Counted from the first letter of the stretch, positions 1 to 8,892 are shown. The stretch: DNA of 64,000 nt from Polyangiaceae bacterium (GCA_019637295.1 JAHBVX010000002.1:992001-1056000); one strand, 5' to 3'. Numbers and translations are program-made. Notes: generated by a model not told the origin, from the letters alone.

Positions 1-205
1 GCGCGCCGAGCAGCCCGAGCGCCGCCGCCCAGGGCCGCTCCGGTCCCAGCCGCTGCCACCAGAGCGCCGCCGCCACGAGCCCGGCCAAGCCCATGCCCAG
101 CGCCAGCCCCGTCAGGGCGCGACGCAGCACGAGCCGCCCGCGCACGGCCCGCGCTCGCGCGCCGAAGCGCGACGGGAAGCGGCTCGGCTCGGCGCTGTCG
201 CTCAT
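1..205 (-). CDS. Membrane protein, N-terminal fragment (cut by window edge)
   Basis: An open frame starts at the ATG at 205 and runs leftward out of the window with no stop in 68 codons. The N-terminus (MSDSAEPSRF) is polar. It is followed by a strongly basic stretch at about residues 15-29 rich in Arg, then a hydrophobic helix at about 30-50 ending in WW, and the beginning of a second hydrophobic run at the window edge. The positive-inside arrangement suggests an inner-membrane protein with its N-terminus in the cytoplasm. It is divergent from the esterase at 326. Too little is present to name a family. Confidence 0.6.
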   Translation of the reverse strand, partial: MSDSAEPSRFPSRFGARARAVRGRLVLRRALTGLALGMGLAGLVAAALWWQRLGPERPWAAALGLLGA

Positions 206-223
206 GGGGCCTCAGGTTAACGC

Positions 224-256
224 TCCGTCGCGCGGCGCGCCAGGGGGCGCGACGGA
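224..256. repeat. Inverted repeat in divergent intergenic region
   Basis: TCCGTCGCGC (224-233) is perfectly repeated as its reverse complement GCGCGACGGA (247-256), with a 13-nt spacer that itself contains the palindrome GGCGCGCC. It lies between two divergent genes and could be an operator, but in GC-rich DNA a 10-bp match is only weak evidence. Confidence 0.4.
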
Positions 257-311
257 TCCGCTCCCAGCGTACGGAGCCCGCTCGGAGCGGCCCACCGGCG
301 CCGGGCTGGCG

Positions 312-317
312 TATGCT
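312..317 (+). promoter_or_regulatory. Putative -10 box (TATGCT), near-leaderless
   Basis: TATGCT ends 8 nt before the ATG at 326. No convincing -35 element lies 16-18 nt upstream. The placement matches the TANNNT boxes found in front of several other genes in the window and would put the transcript start at or next to the ATG. Confidence 0.4.
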
Positions 318-325
318 GCCGGGCC

Positions 326-1459
326 ATGCCAGCGCCGCATCGCGTCTACCTGGTCCCGGGCATGTTCGGCTTCGGTCGCCTGGCGGGTTACGACTACTTC
401 CACCACGTGCGCGAGGCCCTCGAGGCGCGCTATCGCGCCGCCGGCGAGGAGCTCGTGACTGCCGTGGTCCCGACGCCGCCGACGTCGTCGCTCCGATTCC
501 GAGCGCGCATGTTGGCCAAAGCCATCCAGAGGAGCGCTGGAGACGAGGGCCCCATTCACCTCGTTGGCCACTCGACCGGCGGGCTCGACATCCGTTTGCT
601 GCTGTCACCTACGACCAACCTGCGCATCGAGGATCCGGCGCGGCTCGTCTTCCGCGAGCGGGTCGTCAGCGCGGTGTCGCTGAACACGCCGCACTACGGG
701 ACGCCAGCCGCGGGCTACTTCGCCACCGTGAGCGGGACGCGGGTGCTGTACGCGCTCAGCCTGATGACGGTGCTGTCGCTCACCCTCGGCGAGCCGGGGC
801 TCGCCGTCTTCTCGAAGCTGCTCGCTGGCCTGGGCGGTGTCGATCAGCTCCTCGGTGGCGATCTGAGGTTGGTCAGCCGCGGAACCGACCTGGTGCTGCG
901 CTTCGTCGCGCGGGATGGTCGCGACGAGATCACGGACTTCTTGAGCAAAGTGCGCATCGATCAAGGCGGAGTCGTTCAGCTCATGCCGGAGGCGATGGAT
1001 CTGTTCAACGCGGCCGCGGAGGACGACCCGCGCGTCCGCTACGGCGCGGTGGCGACCGCGGCCCCGCCGCCCCAGTCGCTGCGCGTCGCCAAGCGGCTTC
1101 GCTCACCCTACGCCGCGATCACCGCGGCCATGTTCTCGACGCTCTATGGCCTGTCGAGCCAGGCGCCCAAGATGTACCCCTACGCCGCGCCCTCGCCGGA
1201 CGAAGCCAGCCGGCTCGCCAGCGGCATCCATCACAAGGTGGACTCGGGCAGCAACGACGGCGTGGTGCCGACTCTCAGCATGCTCTGGGGACAGCTGCTC
1301 TGGTGCGGCGAGGGAGATCACCTCGACGTGCTCGGACACTTTCACGACGACGAGCGACCCGCCAAGCACGTGGACTGGGTCACCAGCGGTGCGCACTTCA
1401 ACCGCGCGCGCTTCTCGGCGTTGATGGACGCCATCGCGCGCTTTCAGCTCGGCCACTGA
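326..1459 (+). CDS. Alpha/beta-hydrolase fold esterase or lipase
   Basis: This 377-residue protein resembles lipases and acyl-hydrolases of the alpha/beta-hydrolase superfamily. The sequence opens with a VYLVPGMFGFG strand-oxyanion segment, and a GHSTGG nucleophile elbow places the catalytic serine at about residue 83. A late GDHLDVLGHF segment is a good place for the catalytic histidine. Two hydrophobic stretches around residues 140-165 may form a lid or membrane-binding surface. No signal peptide is evident, so a cytoplasmic or membrane-associated location is inferred. There is no Shine-Dalgarno sequence, but a TATGCT box ends 8 nt before the ATG. Substrate is unknown; PHA depolymerase or triacylglycerol lipase-like activities are possible. 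Confidence 0.82.
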   Translation: MPAPHRVYLVPGMFGFGRLAGYDYFHHVREALEARYRAAGEELVTAVVPTPPTSSLRFRARMLAKAIQRSAGDEGPIHLVGHSTGGLDIRLLLSPTTNLRIEDPARLVFRERVVSAVSLNTPHYGTPAAGYFATVSGTRVLYALSLMTVLSLTLGEPGLAVFSKLLAGLGGVDQLLGGDLRLVSRGTDLVLRFVARDGRDEITDFLSKVRIDQGGVVQLMPEAMDLFNAAAEDDPRVRYGAVATAAPPPQSLRVAKRLRSPYAAITAAMFSTLYGLSSQAPKMYPYAAPSPDEASRLASGIHHKVDSGSNDGVVPTLSMLWGQLLWCGEGDHLDVLGHFHDDERPAKHVDWVTSGAHFNRARFSALMDAIARFQLGH

Positions 1460-1470
1460 CCCGGCCCGGC

Positions 1471-1965
1471 TCAGCCCGCGTCGGCGCTCGCCGCCGGGGC
1501 GGCGTCGTCCTCGACGATGCGGTAGCGCAGGGTCCGCGGCTCCCCCGCGCGCAGGATGGAGACGACCAGCTCGTTCGCGGTCTTCAAGGACTGGAAGGTC
1601 TCGAACGCTTGCTTGTCGGTCTCGATGGGCTGCCCGTTGACTTGAGTGATGACGTCCCCCGGCTGCAGATCCACGCCTTGCCAAAACTCCGGGGGCCCGA
1701 GCGCGACCACTTGGTGGCCGACGAACTTCCCGTTCGGCGCGCTGGGCTGCAGGTCCACCAGGCCCAGGAAGCGACCGAGACCGTCGTTGACCGCGGCGAC
1801 CACCTCCGAGCGCAGCAGCGTGCCCGGCGCGCGAGGGGGGCGCTCCGCCGGGCGGATGGCGCCATCGTGCCGCGGCGGCGAAGACGGCGGTGTGCTGCTC
1901 GAACACCCAAGGCCCGGGCCCGCCAGCAGCAGGCCCAGCCAAACTCCGACAACAACGCGCCGCAT
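1471..1965 (-). CDS. PDZ-domain lipoprotein
   Basis: The 164-residue protein begins with a lipoprotein signal (MRRVVVGVWLGLLLAG, then lipobox-like GPGLGC), so it is probably lipid-anchored in the envelope. The second half is a PDZ-type domain: a KFVGHQVVALGPPEFW segment, then LQPGDVITQVNGQPIET, the usual carboxylate-loop and GDVI..VNG signature also seen in GspC and HtrA proteins. No protease domain is present. I chose the ATG at 1965 because it directly begins the signal peptide; an in-frame upstream start at 2004 would add 13 residues ahead of it. It follows tmk on the same strand and may be co-transcribed with panB-panC-tmk. Its binding partner is unknown. Confidence 0.75.
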   Translation of the reverse strand: MRRVVVGVWLGLLLAGPGLGCSSSTPPSSPPRHDGAIRPAERPPRAPGTLLRSEVVAAVNDGLGRFLGLVDLQPSAPNGKFVGHQVVALGPPEFWQGVDLQPGDVITQVNGQPIETDKQAFETFQSLKTANELVVSILRAGEPRTLRYRIVEDDAAPAASADAG

Positions 1966-2007
1966 CGCAGCCCCGACTATCCACCGCGGGCCCAGGCCGG
2001 GCAAGTT

Positions 2008-2688
2008 TCAGCGTGGCGAAGGCCGGATCCCGCGCTCCGTCGCTGCTCGGGTCACGACCTCGAGCACCGCCGCCGCCACGCTGTCCGCGTCACCTTCGCT
2101 CGACAGGTGGACGACCCGGTCGCTGGGCACGATGGTCTCGGCGTGGGCATACACCGCAGCGAGGCGGGCCTGAACGTCGGCCTTCTCGAACAGCTCCTCG
2201 GCGCCGCCCCGGCTCTTGCGGCGTTCGGCCGCCAGCTCCGGGGACACATCGAGCACGAGCGTGAGATCCGGCCGCGCGGCGCGCACGTTCAGCTCGCGGA
2301 TCCAGCCCATGGGCTCGACCCCCGGCGGCGCCGTGACGGATTGATACGCCAGGCTGGACAGGTCGTAGCGATCCGAGACCACGAGGGCGCCGTCCGCGAG
2401 CGCGGGCAGCACGAACGAGTCGAGGTGATCGAGGCGGTCGGCCGCGAACAGCAGCGCCATCGTCGACCAGCCGAGCCCGCGAGGCCCGCTGTCGCCGGCC
2501 ACGATCACTCGATGCGAGAGCACCTGCCGGATCAGCGAGCCGATGGGGCCACTGCTGGGCTCACAGGTCAGCCGAGCGTCGTAGCCCGCGCGCGCGAGGG
2601 TCTTGACCAGGCGCTTGGAGTGAGTGGTGGTACCGGCGCCGTCGATGCCCTCGACGACCACGAACAAGCCCGAGCGAGGTGACATCAT
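2008..2688 (-). CDS. tmk: Thymidylate kinase
   Basis: This 226-residue protein should phosphorylate dTMP to dTDP with ATP in DNA precursor synthesis. It shows the family order: N-terminal P-loop region (VVVEGIDGAGTTTHS), a VVSDRY (DR[YF]) dTMP-binding motif near residue 100, then an LVLDVSPELAAERRKSRGG segment as the core strand and lid. The P-loop reads GAGTTT where most homologues have GxGKTT/S, so the usual phosphate-binding lysine is replaced by threonine. The ATG at 2688 overlaps the TGA of panC (ATGA), which indicates translational coupling; a second ATG follows immediately. It is the third gene of a pan-tmk run. Confidence 0.9.
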   Translation of the reverse strand: MMSPRSGLFVVVEGIDGAGTTTHSKRLVKTLARAGYDARLTCEPSSGPIGSLIRQVLSHRVIVAGDSGPRGLGWSTMALLFAADRLDHLDSFVLPALADGALVVSDRYDLSSLAYQSVTAPPGVEPMGWIRELNVRAARPDLTLVLDVSPELAAERRKSRGGAEELFEKADVQARLAAVYAHAETIVPSDRVVHLSSEGDADSVAAAVLEVVTRAATERGIRPSPR

Positions 2689-3557
2689 GAGGGTATCGGA
2701 GGTGGGTCCTCGGAGGTGACCACGTTGTCGATGAGGCGAGTGTCGCCCAGGTACGCCGCGACGGCGACCAGCGCGCGAGGGGGCAGTGGCACGTCGTGGG
2801 CCAGCGGCTGTAGCAGGTCCGGGTCGGCCACCGTCGCGTAGTCGATTCGCAAGCCGGCTTGGCTCAGGGTCTGCTCCACGCCGCGCTTGATTTCGCCCGC
2901 GGTCACGCCGTCCGTGCCGGCGTGGACCAGCGCCGCGGACAGCGCGCGCGGAATGGCGAGGGCGCGCGCGCGATCCGACGCGGACAGGTACGCGTTGCGC
3001 GACGACAGAGCCAAGCCGTCGGGCTCCCGTACCGTGGCCAAGCCCACGATCTCTGCCGGGAGCAAGAGATCGGCGCACAGTCGCTGGACGACCTTGAGCT
3101 GCTGGTAGTCCTTGCGTCCGAAGACGGCGACACAGGGGCCGGTCAGGGACAAGAGCTTGGTGACGATGGTCGTCACGCCTTCGAAGTGAACTGGGCGTGA
3201 GCGGCCGCACAGATGCTCGGTGAGCGAGTCCACCCGCACGCGGGTGCGCTCGCCCGGCGGATACATCTGCTCCACGCTGGGCGTGAACACCAGGCTGACC
3301 CCCGCCGCGGCGCAGCGCTCGAGATCCTGCGCGAGGGTGCGAGGGTAGCGCGCGAAGTCCTCGTTCGGACCGAACTGGGTCGGATTGACGAACAGCGTCA
3401 CCGCGACCCGGTCGGCGCGCTCGGCCGCGCCGGCGACCAGACGCAGGTGACCCGCGTGGAGCGCGCCCATGGTGGGCACGACGCCGAGTCGCTCGCCGCG
3501 AAGGCGCACGCCGTCGCACGCTCGCCGAAACGCTTCCTTGTCGTCGATCACGTCCAC
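2685..3557 (-). CDS. panC: Pantothenate synthetase (pantoate--beta-alanine ligase)
   Basis: PanC condenses pantoate with beta-alanine at the expense of ATP, the last step of pantothenate (coenzyme A precursor) synthesis in the cytoplasm. The 290-residue protein has all expected motifs: PTMGALHAGHL (the HIGH-like adenylate motif) near residue 29, NPTQFGPNEDF near 60, FGRKDYQQL near 150 and EPDGLALSSRN near 180. Length is typical. It starts 11 bp after panB and its stop overlaps the tmk start by 4 bp, so panB, panC and tmk are probably one transcription unit. No panD or panE is seen nearby. Confidence 0.96.
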   Translation of the reverse strand: MDVIDDKEAFRRACDGVRLRGERLGVVPTMGALHAGHLRLVAGAAERADRVAVTLFVNPTQFGPNEDFARYPRTLAQDLERCAAAGVSLVFTPSVEQMYPPGERTRVRVDSLTEHLCGRSRPVHFEGVTTIVTKLLSLTGPCVAVFGRKDYQQLKVVQRLCADLLLPAEIVGLATVREPDGLALSSRNAYLSASDRARALAIPRALSAALVHAGTDGVTAGEIKRGVEQTLSQAGLRIDYATVADPDLLQPLAHDVPLPPRALVAVAAYLGDTRLIDNVVTSEDPPPIPS

Positions 3558-3568
3558 CGAGCCGCCTC

Positions 3569-4459
3569 TCAGCTCTCGTCCCGCGCGGGGCCGTAGGCGG
3601 GCGGCGCTTGCCCGACGACGGCCTTGGCACCGGTGGGATCGCTCGGCCCGGACTTCATGCCGAAGCTGTGCGCGGCGTCGGGGAACGCCCCGCCCTGGAC
3701 CTCGGCGACGTAGCGCTTCGTCGCCTCCACCACCGCGTCCCCCAGCTCCGCGAAGCGCTTGACGAACTTTGGCTTGATGTCGCGATACATGCCGAGAAAA
3801 TCGTAGCAGACCAGCACCTGACCGTCGCAGTGGGGTCCGGCGCCGATCCCGATGGTCGGTACGCCGACGCTCTCGGTGATGCGGCGGCCCAGATCGGCTG
3901 GCAGCCCCTCGAGCACGATGCTGTAGGCGCCCGCATCCTCGAGCGCCTGCGCGTCCGCGAGCACGCGCGCGGCGGCGTCCTCGCGCTGCCCCTGGACCCG
4001 AAAGCCGCCCATGGCGTGGACGGACTGGGGCGTGAGCCCCACGTGGCCCATCACCGGGATGCCGGCGGCCACGATGCGTCGCACATGCTCCGCGACGCTC
4101 TGCCCGCCCTCCAGCTTGACGGCCTCGAAGCCGCCGGTCTTGAGCATCTGCCCCGCCGCCTCGAGCGCGCGCTCGGGCGAGATTTGGAACGACATGAAGG
4201 GCATGTCCCCCACGACCTGCGCGCGCCGCGTCGCGCGAGCGACGGCGCGGCCGTGATAGCAGATCTCGTCCACGGTCACCGGCAGGGTGTTGGGCAGTCC
4301 CTGGATCACCATCCCGAGCGAGTCCCCCACCAGCAAGATGTCCGCGCCGCCTTCGTCGAGCAGCCGCGCGACGGTGGCATCATAGGCCGTCAGCATCGCG
4401 ATCTTTGGCCCAGCCTGCTTGCGGGCGGCGATCGCGGGGACGGTGATCTTGTCGCTCAT
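3569..4459 (-). CDS. panB: 3-methyl-2-oxobutanoate hydroxymethyltransferase
   Basis: PanB transfers a hydroxymethyl group from methylenetetrahydrofolate to 2-oxoisovalerate to make ketopantoate. The protein carries the family sequence MLTAYDATVARLLDEGGAD, the LLVGDSLGMVIQG metal-binding segment, MGHVGLTPQSVH and the IGIGAGPHCDGQVLV stretch. At 296 residues it is somewhat longer than usual, owing to a Gly/Ala/Pro-rich tail of about 25 residues. It is the first gene of the minus-strand pan-tmk run. A TAAAGG box (complement of 4472-4477) lies 12 nt before its ATG and is a weak candidate -10 element. Confidence 0.96.
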   Translation of the reverse strand: MSDKITVPAIAARKQAGPKIAMLTAYDATVARLLDEGGADILLVGDSLGMVIQGLPNTLPVTVDEICYHGRAVARATRRAQVVGDMPFMSFQISPERALEAAGQMLKTGGFEAVKLEGGQSVAEHVRRIVAAGIPVMGHVGLTPQSVHAMGGFRVQGQREDAAARVLADAQALEDAGAYSIVLEGLPADLGRRITESVGVPTIGIGAGPHCDGQVLVCYDFLGMYRDIKPKFVKRFAELGDAVVEATKRYVAEVQGGAFPDAAHSFGMKSGPSDPTGAKAVVGQAPPAYGPARDES

Positions 4460-4634
4460 GAAGGTGCTGCCCCTTTAGCCGTTCCCGCGCCGCGGAAAAA
4501 CCAAAGACTTCGCTCGCGCGCCCGGTCTCGACTTGGGCGGTCTTGGCGACCCGAGCCCAGCGGCGTGCGCCCTTGGGCGGCTAGGGTCCACTTCGGCGGG
4601 AACATTCGGGCCCGCCGGCGTGTCGGCTCGCTTC

Positions 4635-6059
4635 ATGCGCTTCTCGAGACTGTTCGGCGGCTGCGCGCTGGCGCTGGCCTGCGCGCCGGCTCCCGCCCCG
4701 CACCACCCCGCAGCCGCCCGCACCGCGCCAAGGGTCGCCGCGCCGCCCACGCCGCCGCCCCCCGCCACGGCCGTCGCCGAGGTCGCACCGGCAGCGCCTC
4801 CGCAGCCGGCCCGGCCCGCCGAGCCCCCGCCGAGCTACCCAGCGGTCGTCGCGCGCGTGGCGCAGATGAGTCGCGACGGCGCGTTGCAGCGCCGGGTGCA
4901 CGCGCGCGGGCTGAACGTGGTCAACGTCGCGTGGGAGGACACGGCGCGCGCGCAGGGTTCGTCGCTGGGTCCGAACATCTCCGATCTCACGCTGCAGGCC
5001 CGCTACCGCGACGAGCGCGGTACACCGCGCAAGGCGCTGATGCCGGTGATTCGCTTTCCCAACTTCAGCGATCGCACCGGTGACCTGCCGCGCAGCAAGT
5101 TCTTCGTTCGAACCGGCAACCACAAGAAGGACGGCAAGCTCAGCACGACGCCGCTGACGAGCGTGCTGCGCAACGTTCGCAGCGTGATGAGCACGCCCTG
5201 GACGCTCAAGGGCAGCGGCAGCCTGATCGCGGAGCGTGACACCCACTTCTTGGTCTCCGCGCAGGCCGTGTTCCTGCCGGTGCCGGCGCAGGGCAAGGCC
5301 GAGTTCACGCCGGTCGTGTTCAACTACCAGTCGGCGCCGGGCTCTCCAGCCGTGCTCACGCTCTTGGTCACCCGTCAGGGCACCAGCGCCACCGTCATCG
5401 AGAACCGCGGCGAGGACGCCGCTGGCTTCGGGGGACAGGAGCTGTACTTCAACAAGGCGGGCGAGCGCGCGCGCTTCACCGCCGAGCGGTTTCAGGAAGT
5501 AGAGGCGCGCATCGAGGCCCAAGGTGGCCCCAAGAACGACGACGAGCGCAGCGCGATCTCCCGCAGCGCGGATGTGATCTTCTTGATCCAGGTGCCGCTG
5601 GTGCACCGCCACCAGGGCTGGCTCGGGGGCCTCGGCGGCGGGGTGGGCTCGGCGTTCGGCGCCGGTGGGCTCGGGCTCTCGGGCGTCGGGCAGGGTGGCG
5701 GAGGTTTGGGCGCCGGATACGGGCTCGGCAGCGTCGGCAGCGTCGGCCAGGGCGCGTCCACGCCCAAGAGCGACGTCGACCGCGCGGTCGTCGGCCACGG
5801 CGACCTGCTCGGTCCCTTTCGCGAAGCCCGTGGCCTCGAGCTGCGTCGGGACGCGCGCTTTCCCATCCGGGTCACGGTGCAGTTCTACAAGGCGACCAGC
5901 AACGGCGTGGTCAGCGACGAGGATCTGGCGGCCATCGAGCAGAGCATCGGCAGCGTGTACGAGCACGCGGACCGCGTCGGCTCCCTCGTGATCCCCGAGG
6001 ACGATCCGCGCCGGCCCACCGCCTGGCAGACCTCGCCCGCTCAGTGGTTCCCCTGGTGA
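4635..6059 (+). CDS. Lipoprotein of unknown function with Gly-rich segment
   Basis: The start at 4635 gives a clean lipoprotein signal (MRFSRLFGGC, then ALALAC), followed by a Pro/Ala linker, so this 474-residue protein should be a lipid-anchored envelope protein. Residues of about 70-330 form an unrecognised globular region with several FP/VRTGNH-like segments. About residues 335-385 are Gly/Leu/Val-rich (runs such as GLGGGVGSAFGAGGLGLSG), typical of flexible or surface-exposed linkers. The C-terminal 90 residues are again globular. I do not recognise a family. The 3' end overlaps the convergent kinase gene by 19 bp. A TAGGGT box lies at 4582-4587. Confidence 0.78.
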   Translation: MRFSRLFGGCALALACAPAPAPHHPAAARTAPRVAAPPTPPPPATAVAEVAPAAPPQPARPAEPPPSYPAVVARVAQMSRDGALQRRVHARGLNVVNVAWEDTARAQGSSLGPNISDLTLQARYRDERGTPRKALMPVIRFPNFSDRTGDLPRSKFFVRTGNHKKDGKLSTTPLTSVLRNVRSVMSTPWTLKGSGSLIAERDTHFLVSAQAVFLPVPAQGKAEFTPVVFNYQSAPGSPAVLTLLVTRQGTSATVIENRGEDAAGFGGQELYFNKAGERARFTAERFQEVEARIEAQGGPKNDDERSAISRSADVIFLIQVPLVHRHQGWLGGLGGGVGSAFGAGGLGLSGVGQGGGGLGAGYGLGSVGSVGQGASTPKSDVDRAVVGHGDLLGPFREARGLELRRDARFPIRVTVQFYKATSNGVVSDEDLAAIEQSIGSVYEHADRVGSLVIPEDDPRRPTAWQTSPAQWFPW

Positions 6060-8002
6060 ACGGGCGCGGTGAGCGCGCTCCGGAGCCGTTCGAGATCCGC
6101 GTAGTCGCGCGCAAGCTCGTGGTGCAGCGGCTCGAGCGGGAAGCGCAGCAGCATGCGATCTCCCTGGCGAGCGACGTGCTTTCGATCGACGCGTCCGTGC
6201 ACGCCGCCTGCGCGGTGCAGCGCGTCCAGGGCGCGGCGCAGCTCGTGATACTCGTCGTCCGTGAGCGGGGCGCAGGGCGCCGCGGGCACGTCCTCGACCC
6301 AGAGCGTGCTGCTCTCGGGCCGGTGCGCGAGCACCGCCGCCAGGCTGGGATCGTCCGCGCGCGCGAAGCACAGCACCCGCTCGAGCAGACCCGGGTCGGA
6401 GCCGAGCACGAGCAGCGCGCGACCGAGCACGACGTCGCGGTAGAGCGGCCCTCCCAGGGACTCCAGGCGTGGGTGGTCCTGGCTGGTGACGACCGCCGCC
6501 ACGGCCACGTCCGCGCGCGGCTCCGGCACCTCGCGCGGCCAGGGCATCGAGCGAAGCTGGGCCTGCGCGGCTTGCGCGTCCGCGGGGCGCGCTCCTTGCT
6601 CGCCGATCAGCGCGCGCGCGACGCGCAGGTGCTCCTCGCCGAGCTCCCGGGACAAGGGCGGCAAGCCGGCGTCAGGCGGCGCGCCGGTGAGCGCGTGCCA
6701 AAGCAGCGCGCCGGCGCCGTACACGTCGCTTTGGATGTTCGCTGGAGCGCCTGCGCGCTGCTCGGGAGCCATGTACGCCAAGGTGCCGAGGATGCCTGCC
6801 GTGACGGTGGCGGCCGAGTCGCTGATGTGGGCGGTGCCGAAGTCCGCGAGATGGGCGGCGCCGGCCTCGTCGAACAGCACGTTGCCTGGCTTGACGTCGC
6901 GGTGCAGGATCCCGCGCCGGTGGGCTTGGTCGAGGGCGGAGAGCACGGCCAGGGTGATCTCGACGGCGCGCGCGGGTGACAGGGGGCCGCGGGCGATGAG
7001 ATCCGCGAGGGAGCCGCCCGCCATCCAGGGCAGTACGACCGCCGGTCCCTCGGGCAAGAACGCGTACAGCGGCAGGATCGACGGGTGACGCAGCTGTGAG
7101 AGCGCGACGGCCTCGCGTTCGAAGCGCCTCAGCGCGTCGCGACCGCTGTCACGCAGCGAGTTCGCGGAGAAGATCTTCACCGCCACGCGGTCGTGGCTGA
7201 TGCGGCACACCGCCTCGAGCACGCGAGCGGTCGCCGTGCGCGCCACCTCGCGCGTCACTCGGTAGCGACCGAACAGCACTTGCTCGGGCTCGGCGCGCGG
7301 CGTGGGGGGCGGGGGTGGAATGGAGGCGGAGCGCTCGGGCGCGCCGAGCTCGTCGAGCTCACGCTCGACGTCGCTGACGGCCTCCCGCAACGCGAGCGCG
7401 TCGAAGCAGCGGCGCAGGATCCGCAGCGCGTCGACGCGCTCGGGTGCGTGCGCCGGCACGGCCTGCAGCGTCTTGACCGCTGGATGCAGGCGCCCATGGC
7501 GAGTGAGCAGATCGCCGAGCGCGACGCGCGCCGCATGGTGATTGGGCTCGGCCCGGAGCAGGCCGTCGAAGCAGCGGGCTGCGTTCTTGGGATCACCTGC
7601 CGCGTCGAAGGCTCTGCCGGCGGACAGCCACGCGCCCCCCGCCTCGAACTCGAGGGCCGCCGCGTGGCCGTCGCCGAGCGCGCTCCACAGCCGCGCCGCC
7701 GCGAGGTGCTGTCCCTTCGCGCTCGCGGTCCGCGCCGCCGCGGCTGCCGCCTCGGGGTCCCCCCTGAGGGCGTCGGTGGCCTGGGCCTCGAGCTGCTCGT
7801 CCCGCGCTCGAGCGGCGAGATCGAACGCGGCGCGAGGGTCACCCGCAGCCAGCGCCGCCGCCGCGGCGCGGCCGAAGTTGCAGGCGCGCTCCCACAAGCG
7901 CATGGCGTCGGCCACCCGTCCGTGCTCCTCCGCCAGCGCGGCCGCCTCTTCCAGTCGGTCGCCCCGTTCGAGCTCGGCGATGCGCGTCTCGAGCGGTGTC
8001 AC
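6041..8002 (-). CDS. TPR-Ser/Thr protein kinase with degenerate second kinase-like tail
   Basis: This 653-residue cytoplasmic protein has an Ala-rich TPR-like N-terminal half (about residues 1-235) and a kinase domain at about 245-480. Conserved kinase elements are present: VAVKIF lysine, HRDVKPGN catalytic loop, DFG and MAPEQ. The glycine-rich loop is poor (VARTATARVLEAV lacks GxGxxG), so activity may be weak or altered. The last 150 residues contain LRRALDALHRAGGVHGRVD, which resembles an eroded kinase catalytic loop. The start is a GTG at 8002, 8 nt after the stop of the upstream lipoprotein gene; the next in-frame ATG would delete the first TPR. There is no transmembrane segment. Confidence 0.85.
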   Translation of the reverse strand: MTPLETRIAELERGDRLEEAAALAEEHGRVADAMRLWERACNFGRAAAAALAAGDPRAAFDLAARARDEQLEAQATDALRGDPEAAAAAARTASAKGQHLAAARLWSALGDGHAAALEFEAGGAWLSAGRAFDAAGDPKNAARCFDGLLRAEPNHHAARVALGDLLTRHGRLHPAVKTLQAVPAHAPERVDALRILRRCFDALALREAVSDVERELDELGAPERSASIPPPPPTPRAEPEQVLFGRYRVTREVARTATARVLEAVCRISHDRVAVKIFSANSLRDSGRDALRRFEREAVALSQLRHPSILPLYAFLPEGPAVVLPWMAGGSLADLIARGPLSPARAVEITLAVLSALDQAHRRGILHRDVKPGNVLFDEAGAAHLADFGTAHISDSAATVTAGILGTLAYMAPEQRAGAPANIQSDVYGAGALLWHALTGAPPDAGLPPLSRELGEEHLRVARALIGEQGARPADAQAAQAQLRSMPWPREVPEPRADVAVAAVVTSQDHPRLESLGGPLYRDVVLGRALLVLGSDPGLLERVLCFARADDPSLAAVLAHRPESSTLWVEDVPAAPCAPLTDDEYHELRRALDALHRAGGVHGRVDRKHVARQGDRMLLRFPLEPLHHELARDYADLERLRSALTAPVHQGNH

Positions 8003-8010
8003 GTCGACGT

Positions 8011-8883
8011 TCAGGGTACGAAGCTGACGCTGGACTGCAGCTCGAAGTCGAAGCGAAGCTCGCCCAGCGTGATGGCAGGGGCGACGAACTCGGCGATGCG
8101 CAGCCGGTGCAGGGACAGCCGGGTAGGGCCGGTACCGGGCAGCGAGCCCGCAGGGATGGTGGCCGCGCCCAGCTCGTCCCGGAACGTGCACACGGTGGAC
8201 GTTCCGTTCTTGTTCGCGAGCTCGACCCACACCACGTCCGACGCTACGCTGCCGTCGCCGCGCACGCCCCACGTCAGATCCATGGGCTCGGCGACGCTCA
8301 GCTCAGTCACGTCCGCGAGCGGCACGCCGCCGATGGTCACGGCGGTGAGGTGCTCAGGGGCCGCGCGAGAGACGCTGAAGTAACCCAAGGAGCCGTCGAC
8401 TCGCAGCGTGTAGTCGGCGTCTGCCGGCAGCGGCTCCGCCGAGACGTCTCGGGTGGCGTACACCACACCGGAGACGACGTCCGTCACCGTGGGGAAGGCG
8501 TGAGGGGCGAGCTCGGTGAGCGTGTTGCCGACGAGCAGGGAGACGGCGCCCGCCTCCACCAGCTCGACGCGCCCGCGATAGCGGGGGCGCTCGCCGGCGT
8601 CCGTGCGGCACTGCCCGACCGGCGGCAGGGCGAGACGCAGCCCGACGTTGTCGAGGACGGCGCGTGCGTCTGCTTCTGCGGGAAGCTGGACGAAGCTCGC
8701 GAGCGCGCCTGCGCGCTCGCTGCCGTCCATGAGGATGCTGCGGTCGACGGTCACGAGCGCGTGCGTCGTGCCGCTCTCGGCGTCCGTCGTGTAGTGCTCG
8801 AGATCTGCCGAGCAGGCCAGGGCCAACGGCAGAGCGCCGAGCCCGAGGGTTCGACCGAGCGAAGACGGGGATAGCCGAGACAT
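8011..8883 (-). CDS. Lipoprotein of unknown function
   Basis: The 290-residue protein starts with a signal sequence (SLGRTLGLGALPLALAC) whose lipobox LALAC predicts lipid attachment at about residue 24. The mature part is a beta-rich sequence with no recognisable family motif; segments such as VYATRDVSAEP and WVELANKNGTSTVC suggest Ig-like or beta-sandwich folding, but this is a guess. The downstream kinase gene begins 8 nt after its stop, so the pair is probably co-transcribed and may report envelope state to the kinase. A good promoter (TTGCTC-N17-TAGTCT) sits 9 nt ahead of its ATG. Confidence 0.75.
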   Translation of the reverse strand: MSRLSPSSLGRTLGLGALPLALACSADLEHYTTDAESGTTHALVTVDRSILMDGSERAGALASFVQLPAEADARAVLDNVGLRLALPPVGQCRTDAGERPRYRGRVELVEAGAVSLLVGNTLTELAPHAFPTVTDVVSGVVYATRDVSAEPLPADADYTLRVDGSLGYFSVSRAAPEHLTAVTIGGVPLADVTELSVAEPMDLTWGVRGDGSVASDVVWVELANKNGTSTVCTFRDELGAATIPAGSLPGTGPTRLSLHRLRIAEFVAPAITLGELRFDFELQSSVSFVP

Positions 8884-8892
8884 CCAGCTGCA

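Noticed and set aside
212-571. Minus-strand frame overlapping the esterase start
   Set aside because: It lies antisense to the clear esterase gene, is Arg/Ala-biased and shows no motif; typical GC-rich shadow frame.
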